64,000 nt of DNA from an uncultured Phascolarctobacterium sp. (lineage in GTDB: Bacteria > Bacillota > Negativicutes > Acidaminococcales > Acidaminococcaceae), in contig CANQBR010000003.1 in assembly GCA_947589605.1 (NCBI GenBank), forward strand, positions 1 to 64,000, written 5' to 3'. Position numbers and translations under genes: made by a program. Within the stretch, counting starts at the first letter, position 1; each line of letters starts with the position of its first letter. Positions 47,093 to 56,127 of this stretch are shown here, in pieces. Below the pieces are notes generated by a model. It made no database searches. It worked only from the letters and a program-made list of their open reading frames with translations, and was not told the origin of the DNA.

Positions 47093-48508
47093 ATGTCCGG
47101 GAAACGTCTGAAATATTTATTGGCCGGCCCCTCGCTCTTTTTGCTGACGGGCTTTGCTCTCGGCGGCAGCTTCGGCTATAAAGCCGCTTTGTCTCTGGGC
47201 CTCATCATCTGGATGGGCCTGTGGTGGATCACCCGCCCCGTTTACATCGGCATCACCGGTCTCTTGCCCATCCCCATCAACGCCGTCTTCGGCCTCATCC
47301 CTTCGGCGCAGCTCATCGCCCAATATTTTTCCGAAGTGGTGGTGCTGCTCATCGGCGCAGATTTTATCTGCCAGACTTGGAGCCGCACCGGTCTCGATAA
47401 ACGACTGGCCATGGGCGCCCTTCGCTTCATCGGCCCCAACACCCGCCAGCAGATCGCCGTGTGGCTTTTAGCTTCCACTTTTATGTCCGTCTTTCTCCCC
47501 AACGTGGTGGTGGGCGCCATCTTTGTGCCGGTGGCCATCGCCATGCTGAAAGTAGAAGGTGAAGACATCAAGACCAGCCACATCGCTCAGGCCGTCGTGC
47601 TGGCCATCGTCTGGGGCGCGGGCATCGGCGGTTTCGGCTCTCCCATCGGCGGCGCCGCCAACTTGGTGGTCATCAATTATATGGAAGAATTGATGGGCAA
47701 AGAATTTATGTACGTCGCCTGGCTGTGGCGCTTCCTGCCTCTTTTGGCGCTGGTGATCCTGCTCAATCTCTTCTTTCTTTTGCACATTCCTCTGGAAAAG
47801 AGCAACATGCCCGGCTCCAAAGCTTATTTCAAAAAATTGCTGGCTCAACTGGGCCCGTTGACCTACGGCGAGAAGCTGGGGCTCGCCCTCTTCTTCATCG
47901 CCATGATCCTTTCTTTCGCCCGGCCTCTTTATGCAGAAGTGATGCCGGGGCTGAGGCCCGCTTACGTTTTCTTCGCCTGCGGCCTCTCCGCTTTCTTCAT
48001 CAGCCTGAGGGACGAAGAAGGCAACACTCTTCTTGATTGGGCTTATGCCAACGAGCACACCGACTGGGGCCTGCTCTATCTTTTCTCCGGCGGTCTGGCT
48101 CTGGGCCGTTTGATCACCGGCACCGGCGCCGCCGATGCTTTGGCCAAATGCATCACGGCCCTACCTCTTGCCGGAGGGCCGGAGACCCTCATGGTCTTCA
48201 CTGCCTTCACCACTTTGCTGACGGAGATATCGAGCAACACCGGCTCCGCCTCCATCTCTGCGCCTGTGATCATCAGCATCTGCAAAGAATTGAGTTTGGA
48301 CCCGCTGCCTTATTTGCTGCTGTCCGCCGTCGCCATCAACTGCGCCTACACCCTGCCGGTGTCCGTGCGGGCTTTCGCCGTCAGCTACGGTCTCGATCCT
48401 CAGGTGCTTTTTCACAGAGGCATGCTGTTGACCGTCTGCAACATTTTGCTCACCACCGCTGTGGGCTCTCTCATCCTCATCCTGCTGCCAGCTTTCGGCA
48501 AACTTTAA
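47093..48508 (+). CDS. DASS/SLC13-family carboxylate (or sulfate) symporter
   Basis: A 471-residue membrane carrier with about 11-12 helices. The family sodium/substrate motifs are seen twice: GGFGSPIGGAANLVVINYM (about 178-196) carries the S-x-x-x-x-A-N-like loop, and LTEISSNTGSASISAPVII (about 376-394) matches the S-N-T signature in the second half. Relatives transport succinate, malate, citrate or sulfate with Na+, or exchange dicarboxylates. The neighbouring LysR regulator suggests induction by its substrate. GGGAG lies 9 bases before the ATG at 47093. Confidence 0.9.
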   Translation: MSGKRLKYLLAGPSLFLLTGFALGGSFGYKAALSLGLIIWMGLWWITRPVYIGITGLLPIPINAVFGLIPSAQLIAQYFSEVVVLLIGADFICQTWSRTGLDKRLAMGALRFIGPNTRQQIAVWLLASTFMSVFLPNVVVGAIFVPVAIAMLKVEGEDIKTSHIAQAVVLAIVWGAGIGGFGSPIGGAANLVVINYMEELMGKEFMYVAWLWRFLPLLALVILLNLFFLLHIPLEKSNMPGSKAYFKKLLAQLGPLTYGEKLGLALFFIAMILSFARPLYAEVMPGLRPAYVFFACGLSAFFISLRDEEGNTLLDWAYANEHTDWGLLYLFSGGLALGRLITGTGAADALAKCITALPLAGGPETLMVFTAFTTLLTEISSNTGSASISAPVIISICKELSLDPLPYLLLSAVAINCAYTLPVSVRAFAVSYGLDPQVLFHRGMLLTVCNILLTTAVGSLILILLPAFGKL

Positions 48509-48550
48509 AAGAAAATTTTTCCGCACTTGCGAAGGGACATTATACGAGAA

Positions 48551-48593
48551 GCTCCCCTGCCGGCCTGCTGCCGACGGGGGAGCCTGCTTTTTA
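48551..48593 (+). terminator. Terminator after the transporter gene
   Basis: GCTCCCC-CCGGC (48551-48564) pairs with GCCG-GGGGAGC (48569-48583), followed by CTGCTTTTT. Confidence 0.85.
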
Positions 48594-48656
48594 CGGTGCG
48601 ATTTTTTCATCATAGGGCGAGCTTCGGCGTTTTCCTCGGGAAACTTTCAAGAAAAA

Positions 48657-49529
48657 CTACTCGAATAAGTCCCGCAAAGGGTTGATGTCCAGCCCCTTGG
48701 TCTGTAAAAAGCCTGCCAGATAGGCCCGCTGCAATCTTTTCTTGAAACCTTCCAAGCCGTCGCCGTCGTCGCGGATGACGACCCGATACAATTCCAAGGG
48801 CGCTTCCTCGTAACTTGCTTTGGTGTTCACGCCTAAGTGCCCGGTGACGGCCCGAGAGAAGCCCCATCGATGGACGACTTTGAGCACTTCTTCGTTATAG
48901 CTGCCGTTGGGATAAGAAAGGCTGCGGACCAAATAGCCGTCGAATCTCTTCTTCAGCCAGTAGCGGGAGGTGGCCGTCTCCCAGGTCAAATATTTCGGCT
49001 CTATCTTTGCCAAGGGATCGTGGCTGTAAGTGTGAGTGCCCAATTCCATACCGGCGGCCAACAAAGCTTTGATCTCTTCGTCATTCATGTGGATGGGGTC
49101 GCCGATGCATTTATTGACGACGAAGAAGGTGGCTTTGGCCCCGTATTTTTGCAAAAGGGGCAGCACTACGGTGAAGTTGTTTTTGTAGCCGTCGTCGAAG
49201 CTGAGAGCGGCGCACTTTTTTACATCGTCCCCTTCTTCCAAACGATGACACAGCTCGGCCACGGTGAGCAGCTGCCAGCCCTCTTCTTTCAAATAACGCA
49301 GCTGTTCTTCGAAAAGAGCTGCCGGAAGCAGCAGCGACTTGGGCCAGGGCTTGCCCTTATAGGGCGGCTCTTCTCCCACGCCGTGATACAGCAAAATGGG
49401 AGCGGCGGTGGGACAGAAGGCAGCATACTCCGCTTTCCAGCGCTCTTTGTTCAGCAAATAACTCAGACCGGCGGCTATTGTATTGGCGATGATGAGGACC
49501 AAGAGAGCCTTACAAACTTTTTTCCACAC
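48657..49529 (-). CDS. Membrane-anchored polysaccharide deacetylase
   Basis: A 290-residue carbohydrate esterase family 4 enzyme with an N-terminal signal anchor (about 8-25). LSFDDGYKNN (about 109-118) is the NodB motif 1 with its metal aspartate, THTYSHDPL (about 166-174) supplies the two metal histidines, and LSYPNGSYN is motif 3. It probably acts on peptidoglycan or wall polysaccharide outside the membrane. The GTG start at 49529 overlaps the whiA end by 20 bases and has GGAGAG in front, so it is coupled to the rapZ-yvcK-whiA run. Confidence 0.92.
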   Translation of the reverse strand: MWKKVCKALLVLIIANTIAAGLSYLLNKERWKAEYAAFCPTAAPILLYHGVGEEPPYKGKPWPKSLLLPAALFEEQLRYLKEEGWQLLTVAELCHRLEEGDDVKKCAALSFDDGYKNNFTVVLPLLQKYGAKATFFVVNKCIGDPIHMNDEEIKALLAAGMELGTHTYSHDPLAKIEPKYLTWETATSRYWLKKRFDGYLVRSLSYPNGSYNEEVLKVVHRWGFSRAVTGHLGVNTKASYEEAPLELYRVVIRDDGDGLEGFKKRLQRAYLAGFLQTKGLDINPLRDLFE

Positions 49530-50460
49530 GGTCTCTCTCCTTCAGGCCCAGGCTCAAGGCCAAAGCCTCCAATTTTTTGAAACGGTGATTGAGCCCCGAC
49601 TTCCCCAAGCCGCCGCTGTATTCCACCAGCTCCGCCAAAGACAGGTCGGTGTGCTGCAGCCGCAGCTTGGCCACGAAGAGCAAAGGCTCGGGCAATTCTT
49701 CCAGCCCGATCTTCTCGCGAAGAAAGTCGATGCATTCTATCTGCCTCATGCTGGAGCGCACGACTTTATTGAGGTTGGCGGTCTCGCAGTTCACCGCTCT
49801 GTTCACATTATTGCGCAATTCTTTCAGCACCCGAGCGCTTTCGAAGGTCAAAAGAGAAGCATGAGCGCCGCTGAGGTTGAGAAAACGGGCGATGCTCTCG
49901 CCGTCTTTCAAATATACTATGTAGTCTCTCTTTCTCTCCGTGGTTTTCGCTTTCATGGAAAAGCGGGCCATGAGCTTGCTGACAGAGCGGGCCGCTTCTT
50001 TGTCGCTTAAGGCGATCTCCAAATGATAATCGCCCGAAGGTTTGGAGATGCTGCCGCCCCCGAGGAAGAGGCCGCGCAAATAGCACCTTCGACCCAGAGA
50101 GGTGGCCAAAAGAGGATTATCGGCGTCAGAAAGCCCAAGACCCAATTCATTTAAAGCTTTCACCGTGGCGGGGCTCGGCTCGGCCTGCACCTGATAGCGA
50201 TTGTTTTTGTGTAAGCGGCGGCTGCGAGTGATGATCACCTTGGCCGGCAATTCGTAGTCGGCTCTTAAAAGCTGCCACACACGCCGAGCAGAGGCGGCAT
50301 TTTCTGTCACGTAGGCCACGCCCTGCTCCTGTCGGGGAGAAGGCCCGAGGGATGAACTGCCGCCGCTGCGCAGCAACCCCAACAATTCGGCTCTGGCCTC
50401 CGGCCCCGCACTGATGGGCAGGCGGGCCAGTTCGTTTTTTACATCGTGAGAAAAAGACAC
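49510..50460 (-). CDS. whiA: Sporulation/division regulator WhiA
   Basis: DNA-binding protein with an N-terminal LAGLIDADG-like domain and a C-terminal helix-turn-helix. In Bacillus it affects chromosome segregation and division. The 316-residue product shows SFSHDVKNELARLPI at its start, RCYLRGLFLGGGSISKP (about 130-146) and the HTH region LSLAELVEYSGGLGKSGLNHRF near the C-terminus. I use the GTG at 50460, 7 bases after GGGAGG; an ATG 11 codons upstream lacks a site. rapZ and yvcK lie upstream, separated from it by a broken gene. Confidence 0.95.
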   Translation of the reverse strand: MSFSHDVKNELARLPISAGPEARAELLGLLRSGGSSSLGPSPRQEQGVAYVTENAASARRVWQLLRADYELPAKVIITRSRRLHKNNRYQVQAEPSPATVKALNELGLGLSDADNPLLATSLGRRCYLRGLFLGGGSISKPSGDYHLEIALSDKEAARSVSKLMARFSMKAKTTERKRDYIVYLKDGESIARFLNLSGAHASLLTFESARVLKELRNNVNRAVNCETANLNKVVRSSMRQIECIDFLREKIGLEELPEPLLFVAKLRLQHTDLSLAELVEYSGGLGKSGLNHRFKKLEALALSLGLKERDRVEKSL

Positions 50461-50500
50461 GGCGGCGCCTCCCTTCGAATTTTTCGAAAACAACAGCGGT

Positions 50501-51407
50501 CTAGCTCACCCTGTTGATGAGATGGCCGATCTTTTCCACATAACAATCCACCACATCTCCCGCTCGCAAAAAACGGGGCGGGTCGAAGCCCATGCCCACG
50601 CCGGCGGGAGTGCCGGTGGCGATAACGGTGCCCGCCTGCAAAGTGAGCCCCGCAGAAAGTTCGGCGATAGCTCCGGCCACCGTCTGCAGCATGAACTTCG
50701 TGTTGCTGTGCTGCCGCACCCCGCCGTTCACGTAACTTTCGATAGTCAGAGCTTGCGGGTCGCCGATCTCGTCGGCGGTGACGATGCAGGGACCCATGGG
50801 GGGTGAAGCCGTCCAAACTTTTTCCCAGATACCACTGTTTGTGACGCGTCTGAAGATTGCGGGCGCTCACGTCGTTGAGGATCGTATAACCGAAGACGTA
50901 GTCCAAAGCTTCAGCCTCGCTTACACCGTAGCAATCTCGTCCCAAAACGACGGCCAGCTCACATTCGTAGTCCAAACTGTCCACCAAAGGGGCGTGGCCG
51001 CAGATGACGCCGCCGGGAGCGACGGCTTCGTTCACTCGCTTGGAAAAATAAATGGTGGCGGGCCGTTGACCGCCGAAGTCGGCGCTGCTGAATTTGTCCG
51101 CCTCCTCGGCGTGCTCTTCGTAGTTGATGCCAAGACAGATAATATCTTGCTTCGGCCGGGGAAGAGGCGCCAAAAGAACCATCTCATCCAACTCGGTAGC
51201 CGCGGCGGTCAGCACATCTTCCGCTCTGCTCATGGCTTCCAACGGACCTTGCAAAACGGACCAGCGGCGGATTACTTCTTCCATATCTTTCACGGCCAAT
51301 GAAGGAGCGAGAGCCGCCAATTTTTTCAGACGATAAACTCTCCCGCCTTCACGAAAAGCCACCAGCACTTCTTCTTCGGCAGCTATGAGAGCGGTGTAAA
51401 AACGCAT
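50501..51407 (-). pseudogene. FAH-family hydrolase, frameshifted
   Basis: Fumarylacetoacetate hydrolase-like gene, about 302 residues if repaired. Residues 1-200 come from one frame (LGINYEEHAEEADKF, DYECELAVVLGRDCYG with the metal acids, SLDGFTP), and the remainder (MGPCIVTADEIGDP, GTPAGVGMG) from the next. The switch falls in a run of six G (six C on the coding strand) at 50798-50803; five would restore the family-typical F-T-P-M-G-P. This may be decay, phase variation or a sequencing error. The ATG at 51407 follows AAGGAGG, and the gene sits 25 bases after yvcK. Confidence 0.88.
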
Positions 51408-51432
51408 CTTTCTTCCTCCTTCGGGCCAAGGT

Positions 51433-52800
51433 TCAGCCGGCTTTATTTTTGTTCATACGATCGAGGCCTTGCTTCATAAAGAAATAATCGAAGAACTGTA
51501 CGCCCCGGCCGAAGAGCCGCAACCGATAGATGAGGGCGATCAACGTCCGGGCCAGCTTGCGGGGATCGTGGCGCACCAGATCGTTTTTGCTGATAAGATG
51601 GGCGGGCACCACGGTGATGCCCAGATTGCGGATCTTGTTCACATCGGGAGTGACGGGCATAGAGCCCTCTTCCTGATAAAGTTTCAATTTTTCGTAGGGG
51701 ATCTCCTGATCGTTCACCACTGCATAATCTAAAAATTGCCGGCCCACGCAGTCCAACAGAGCCCGCACATGCTGATAAGCGCCGAAACCGTCGGTCTCGC
51801 CGGGCTGAGTCATCACATTGCAGATATAGATCTTCACCGCTTTGGAGGCGATGACGGCACGGCGGATGCCTTCCACCGCCAAATTGGGCATGACGCTGGT
51901 GTAAAGGCTGCCCGGCCCCAAGATCAGCACATCGGCCTTCATGATGGCTTCTACCGCCGCTCCCGCCGCCGGCGCATCTTCCGGCACGATGCCTATCTTG
52001 CGGATGCGTTTATTGGCGTGAGAGATCTCGCTCTCACCGGTGACGACGGTGCCGTCGGTCATCTGAGCCTGCAGTTGGATATCGGCCAAAGTGGAGGGCA
52101 CCACTCGACCCCGCACTTTCAAAATTTGACTGGTGGCGTTGAGGCCCGCCTCCATGCCTCCTTCCGCTTCCGCCATGGCGGCGATGAAAAGATTGCCGAA
52201 GCAATGCCCGGCCAAGGGAGAGCCGCCGGTGAAACGATATTGCATCAAACGCTCCATCAAAGGCTCTCTGTCGGCTAAAGCGGTGAGACAGTTGCGCAAG
52301 TCACCCGGGGGGATGATGCCCAATTCTTTGCGCAAGCGGCCGGATGAACCGCCGTCGTCGCCGGTGGTGACCACGGCCGTGCAATTGTTGGTGATGTACT
52401 TCATCCCCCGCAGCAAAGTGGAGAGCCCCGTCCCTCCTCCCAACACCGTGATGGCGGGGCCGTGAGTGAGCTTGCGTTGGATGAAGATGTTCTCCATCAA
52501 AGAGCCGTTCTTATCGGGGATGAGAGCGTTGACCACCGAAAAGATGAGGCGGCGGGTGCCGTAGACCATGAAAGCAAAGCCCCCCAGCAAAAGAGCCAAG
52601 CCCACCGCCATCAAGAGGCGGTTGGAATAGCGGCCGGTGGTGAAGTACTCCATTTGAAAGAGCAGCTCCTCTGCCTTGCCCATGATCTGATAATTAAAGA
52701 AGAAGGCGAGGCCCAAGGCCGCCAGCAGCACTCCCAACGCAAAGAGCAGCAGCCAGCGTTTGATGTTGATGCCCGGACAAAACCAGCTGATCCAACCCAT
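51433..52800 (-). CDS. yvcK: YvcK/CofD-like gluconeogenesis factor, membrane form
   Basis: A 455-residue protein. YvcK homologues bind UDP-sugars and are needed for growth on gluconeogenic carbon and for normal cell shape. Here two N-terminal membrane helices (about 15-37 and 61-82) precede the CofD-like Rossmann domain, which shows VLGGGTGLSTLLRGMK (about 118-133), TTGDDGGSSGRLR, and ILGPGSLYTSVMPNL (about 291-305). The membrane extension is absent in Bacillus YvcK but is seen in some other Bacillota. It lies 15 bases downstream of rapZ. Confidence 0.95.
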   Translation of the reverse strand: MGWISWFCPGINIKRWLLLFALGVLLAALGLAFFFNYQIMGKAEELLFQMEYFTTGRYSNRLLMAVGLALLLGGFAFMVYGTRRLIFSVVNALIPDKNGSLMENIFIQRKLTHGPAITVLGGGTGLSTLLRGMKYITNNCTAVVTTGDDGGSSGRLRKELGIIPPGDLRNCLTALADREPLMERLMQYRFTGGSPLAGHCFGNLFIAAMAEAEGGMEAGLNATSQILKVRGRVVPSTLADIQLQAQMTDGTVVTGESEISHANKRIRKIGIVPEDAPAAGAAVEAIMKADVLILGPGSLYTSVMPNLAVEGIRRAVIASKAVKIYICNVMTQPGETDGFGAYQHVRALLDCVGRQFLDYAVVNDQEIPYEKLKLYQEEGSMPVTPDVNKIRNLGITVVPAHLISKNDLVRHDPRKLARTLIALIYRLRLFGRGVQFFDYFFMKQGLDRMNKNKAG

Positions 52801-52815
52801 GTCCCGTCTCCTTCC

Positions 52816-53685
52816 TTATTGGCCGGACAAAGGGTCTGCCAGTTCCCTGTGGGTGAGCTCCACCTGGTAGCCCTGAGTGTGGAGATATTCGGCGATCTTG
52901 TTGGCGATGAAAACGCTGCGGTGCTGGCCGCCGGTGCAGCCCACGCTGATCACCAACTGGCTCTTGCCTTCGGCGAGATACTGGGGCAGCAGAAAGTCCA
53001 GCAGCTGCACTTCCAATTTCAAATATTGAAAAGTTTGAGGATAACGGCAGATGAAATCCTGCACTTCTTTATGATTGCCGGTCAAAAAACGCAGGTTCTC
53101 TTCGTAAAAAGGATTGGGCAAAAAACGCACGTCCAACACCAGATCGCTGTCTAACGGCAGGCCGTACTTATAGCCGAAAGAACGCACCACGATGCCCATC
53201 CTTTTTTGACGGTTCTCGCCGGCGTAAAGTTCCAGCAATTTTTCTTTCAGCTGGGCGGTGCTGAGACCGGTGGTGTCGATCACCGTGTCGGCCTTGGCCT
53301 TCACCGGCGCCAACATTTTTCTTTCGCTGGCGATGTTGGCCAAAAGAGTCTGCCCCGAACCTAAAGGATGGCGGCGGCGGGTCTCTTTGTAGCGCCGCAC
53401 CAAAGTTTCGTCCGACGCATCCAAAAAGAGGAGCTCGTATTTTTGCCCGGAAGCGGCCATCTCTTCCAACACCTGCAAAAGTTTGTCGAAGAAACCGGCG
53501 TCCCTGATGTCCACCACCAACGCCGCTTTATCGGTGGAAGTTTGGCGGTAAAGCTCCACCACTTTGGGGATCAGGGGAGCAGGCAGATTGTCTATGCAAA
53601 AATAATTCAGATCTTCCAGCGTGCGCACCGTTTGGCTCTTGCCTGCGCCGGACATGCCCGTGATTATCAAAAAATGGGATTGCAT
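52816..53685 (-). CDS. rapZ: RNase adapter protein RapZ (YvcJ)
   Basis: Nucleotide-binding protein, 289 residues. In enterobacteria it directs RNase E to the small RNA GlmZ; in Bacillota (YvcJ) it hydrolyses nucleotides and influences competence. Walker A GMSGAGKSQ is at 10-18, DNLPAPLIP near 32-40, and the C-terminal domain contains SFGYKYGLP, DVRFLPNPF and GCTGGQHRSVF, all strongly conserved. It is the first gene of the rapZ-yvcK-whiA operon and has its own promoter. Confidence 0.97.
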   Translation of the reverse strand: MQSHFLIITGMSGAGKSQTVRTLEDLNYFCIDNLPAPLIPKVVELYRQTSTDKAALVVDIRDAGFFDKLLQVLEEMAASGQKYELLFLDASDETLVRRYKETRRRHPLGSGQTLLANIASERKMLAPVKAKADTVIDTTGLSTAQLKEKLLELYAGENRQKRMGIVVRSFGYKYGLPLDSDLVLDVRFLPNPFYEENLRFLTGNHKEVQDFICRYPQTFQYLKLEVQLLDFLLPQYLAEGKSQLVISVGCTGGQHRSVFIANKIAEYLHTQGYQVELTHRELADPLSGQ

Positions 53686-53728
53686 CTCATCACCCCTCTG
53701 TTCGCTTTGCGGCCGGGCCGCTGCTTTT

Positions 53729-53756
53729 ATTATACACTACCTGCGCCCGATTCTAA
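53729..53756 (-). promoter_or_regulatory. rapZ operon promoter
   Basis: Minus-strand TTAGAA (53751-53756), 16 base spacer, TATAAT (53729-53734). Confidence 0.7.
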
Positions 53757-53866
53757 AGCCCCCGCCCCCCGCCGCGGCAAAAAGGCAAAATTTTTTCGGC
53801 AGAGAGCCGAAGCTGTGGTGTTTTTTGCGAAAAAGACGCGATCTTTTCGACGCGAAGCCGAGCGCC

Positions 53867-54144
53867 GTCGACTTTTTCAAAATAACTCGGCTTTTTCATC
53901 ATGGAGTTTTTGCAACTCATCTCGTTTTTTTCGACAGGAGGCTGAGCAGCGTCGGCTTTCGCAAAATAACTCGGCTTTTTCATCATGAAGTTTTTGCAAC
54001 TCATCTCGTTTTTTTCGATAGGAGGCTGAGCAGCGTCGACTTTTTCAAAATAGCTCGCCTTTTTCATCATGAAGTTTTTGCAACTCATCTCGTTTTTTTC
54101 AGCAGGAGGCTGAGCAGCGTCGGCTTTCGCAAAAAGGCGGCGCC
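53867..54144. repeat. Three and a third 84 bp tandem repeats
   Basis: Full units at 53867-53950, 53951-54034 and 54035-54118 and a partial unit at 54119-54144. They are highly similar; each has GTCGRCTTT near its start, TCATCATGRAGTTTTTGC in the middle and AGGAGGCTGAGCAGC at the end. A decayed copy precedes 53867. There are no spacers, so this is not a CRISPR array. An open frame of 28-residue repeats on the minus strand has no ribosome site. Confidence 0.9.
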
Positions 54145-54204
54145 TTTTACGGCCCGCTCTTTTCAGAAAGAAGTCGGCTCTTAAAAAGATCCGAAAATTT
54201 TTTC

Positions 54205-54233
54205 TTGACAAGGCCTTGCATTCAGTGTACAAT
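54205..54233 (+). promoter_or_regulatory. metNIQ promoter
   Basis: TTGACA (54205-54210), 17 base spacer, TACAAT (54228-54233). Confidence 0.92.
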
Positions 54234-54254
54234 GGGCTACATCAGTTTTATAGA

Positions 54255-54354
54255 ACTTCATCCAGAGTAGCTGAGGGACTGGCCCTATGAAGCTACGGCA
54301 ACCACGCTGCGGCGTAAGGTGCCAATTCCAACGACTAAGGTCGGCAGATGAAGG
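54255..54354 (+). promoter_or_regulatory. SAM-I (S-box) riboswitch
   Basis: P1 pairs CTTCATC (54256-54262) with GATGAAG (54347-54353). The conserved S-box core follows: AGAG-GCTGAGGGA, TGGCCC, CGGCAACCA, AAGGTGCCAATTCC. When SAM is bound, the terminator at 54377 should form and switch off the methionine transporter genes downstream. Confidence 0.96.
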
Positions 54355-54376
54355 ACTTCTTCCGAGGAAGACCTCT

Positions 54377-54411
54377 GTACCATGACCATAGTCTCATGGT
54401 ACTTTTCTTTT
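54377..54411 (+). terminator. Riboswitch-controlled terminator before metN
   Basis: GTACCATGA (54377-54385) pairs with TCATGGTAC (54394-54402), followed by TTTTCTTTT. Located 30 bases before metN, it is the expression platform of the S-box. Confidence 0.93.
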
Positions 54412-54440
54412 ATCTCTGTGCGATTTGAGAAGGGACGAAA

Positions 54441-55478
54441 ATGATCGACTTAGTGAACGTCGCCAAGACTTATTACAGCAAGGCCGGAGACATCAAAGCT
54501 CTGCAGCCTACCGATCTCCACATCAACGCCGGCGAGATCTTCGGCATCATCGGCCTCTCCGGGGCGGGCAAGTCTACCTTGGTGCGCTGCATCAATATGC
54601 TGGAGCGGCCCAGCAGCGGTCAGGTTTTTGTCGACGGCCAGGAACTGACCAAGATGAGCGAAAAAGAGCTGCGCAAAGTGCGCCGCGGCATCGGCATGAT
54701 CTTTCAGCATTTCAACCTGCTGGCCAGCCGCACCGTCTACGATAATATCGCCTTTCCTCTGGAGATCCAAGGCCTGCCCAAAAGCGAGATCGCCAAAAAA
54801 GTGCAGCCGCTTCTGGAACTGGTGCAATTGGAAGACAGGGCCGATTATTATCCCAGCCAATTGAGCGGCGGCCAAAAGCAAAGAGTGGGCATAGCCAGAG
54901 CCTTGGCCTCCGATCCCAAAGTGTTGCTGTGCGACGAAGCCACCAGCGCTCTGGACCCGCAAACCACGAAATCCATCTTGGATCTTTTGCGGAACATCAA
55001 TAAAAAACTGGGGCTCACCATCGTCCTCATCACTCATCAAATGGAAGTGGTGAAAGCTATTTGCGATCGGGTGGCCGTCATCGAGAACGGCGTCATCGTA
55101 GAACAGGGCAGCATGGTGGAAGTTTTCACCCAGCCCCAGCACCCCACCACCAAAGAATTCACCAAAAGCGTCATCAACGCCGAGCTGCCCGAGATCATCA
55201 AAAAGATGGACCTCTCCGATACTTATGAGGAAGGCAGCAAACTCATCGTCCGCCTCACCTTCTTGGGAGATTCCGCCGGCGAGCCCATCGTGTCCGGCAT
55301 GGTGAAGCGTTTCGATGTGGAAGTCAGCATCATTTACGGCAACATCGATCAGTTGAAGGATACTCCTTTCGGCATCCTCATCGTAGAAGTTGCCGGTGAG
55401 AAAAACAACATCGCCGCTGCGTTGGATTATCTCCACGCCCGCGAGTTGAAAACGGAGGTGATCGGTTATGAGCTCTGA
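54441..55478 (+). CDS. metN: Methionine ABC transporter ATPase
   Basis: Energises methionine uptake. The 345-residue product has Walker A GLSGAGKST (about 38-46), Q-loop IFQHFNLL, signature LSGGQKQR (about 140-147), Walker B VLLCDEATSALD, and a C-terminal NIL/ACT-like domain (about 260-345) that senses internal methionine in homologues. The ATG follows AGAAGGGACGAAA. It overlaps metI by 11 bases. Regulation is by the upstream SAM-I riboswitch. Confidence 0.97.
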   Translation: MIDLVNVAKTYYSKAGDIKALQPTDLHINAGEIFGIIGLSGAGKSTLVRCINMLERPSSGQVFVDGQELTKMSEKELRKVRRGIGMIFQHFNLLASRTVYDNIAFPLEIQGLPKSEIAKKVQPLLELVQLEDRADYYPSQLSGGQKQRVGIARALASDPKVLLCDEATSALDPQTTKSILDLLRNINKKLGLTIVLITHQMEVVKAICDRVAVIENGVIVEQGSMVEVFTQPQHPTTKEFTKSVINAELPEIIKKMDLSDTYEEGSKLIVRLTFLGDSAGEPIVSGMVKRFDVEVSIIYGNIDQLKDTPFGILIVEVAGEKNNIAAALDYLHARELKTEVIGYEL

Positions 55479-56127
55479 GATGATAGACCTATTGCTGAAA
55501 TCATTCTGGGAGACCTGCTATATGGTGGGCGCCTCCACTCTGCTGGCTACTCTCATCGGGCTGCCTTTGGGCGTGATCCTTACGGTGACCCGCCGGGATC
55601 ACATCCTGCCTAACCAGCCTCTGAACACGGTGCTGGGCGCTGTGGTCAACGCCACCCGCTCCACTCCCTTCATTATTTTGATGGTAGCCATCATCCCTCT
55701 CACCCGCTTCATCGTGGGTTCGTCCATCGGCACCACCGCGGCCATCGTGCCTCTCACCATTTCAGCCGCTCCCTTCATCGCCCGCATCATCGAATCCAGT
55801 TTGTTGGAGATCAGCCCCGGCGTGATCGAAGCAGCGGAGGCCATGGGAGCCAGCCCCATGCAGATCATCACCAAGGTGCTGATCCCCGAGGCTCGGCACT
55901 CCATCGTCTTAGGTGTGACTCTGGCCATCATCAGCCTCATCGGTTATTCCGCCATGGCCGGCACTTTGGGCGGCGGCGGCTTGGGCGACTTGGCCATCCG
56001 TTACGGCTATCAGCGTTTTCAAATGGACGTTATGGTGGCCACCGTGGTCGTGCTCATCTTCATGGTGCAGGCCATGCAGTCTTTGGGCGATTGGCTGAGC
56101 AAAAAACTGAACAAAAACAAATTGTGA
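55468..56127 (+). CDS. metI: Methionine ABC transporter permease
   Basis: A 219-residue inner-membrane permease with five helices. The MetI/BPD_transp_1 coupling loop is EAAEAMGASPMQIITKVLIPEA (about 122-143; key residues E-A-x-x-x-G). The overlap with metN, and metQ 88 bases downstream, complete the transporter. Proteins of this family form a homodimer with MetN. Confidence 0.97.
   Translation: MSSEMIDLLLKSFWETCYMVGASTLLATLIGLPLGVILTVTRRDHILPNQPLNTVLGAVVNATRSTPFIILMVAIIPLTRFIVGSSIGTTAAIVPLTISAAPFIARIIESSLLEISPGVIEAAEAMGASPMQIITKVLIPEARHSIVLGVTLAIISLIGYSAMAGTLGGGGLGDLAIRYGYQRFQMDVMVATVVVLIFMVQAMQSLGDWLSKKLNKNKL

Noticed and set aside
48539..48544. Minus-strand TATAAT before the terminator at 48551
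   Set aside because: No -35 and no gene follows on that strand within reach of a start; probably chance.
53867..54144. CRISPR array
   Set aside because: Repeats are 84 bp and directly tandem without unique spacers, and no cas genes are nearby.
53753..54232. Minus-strand 159-residue frame with 28-residue repeats
   Set aside because: It spans noncoding tandem repeats, starts inside the metNIQ promoter and has no ribosome site. Treated as a repeat, not a gene.
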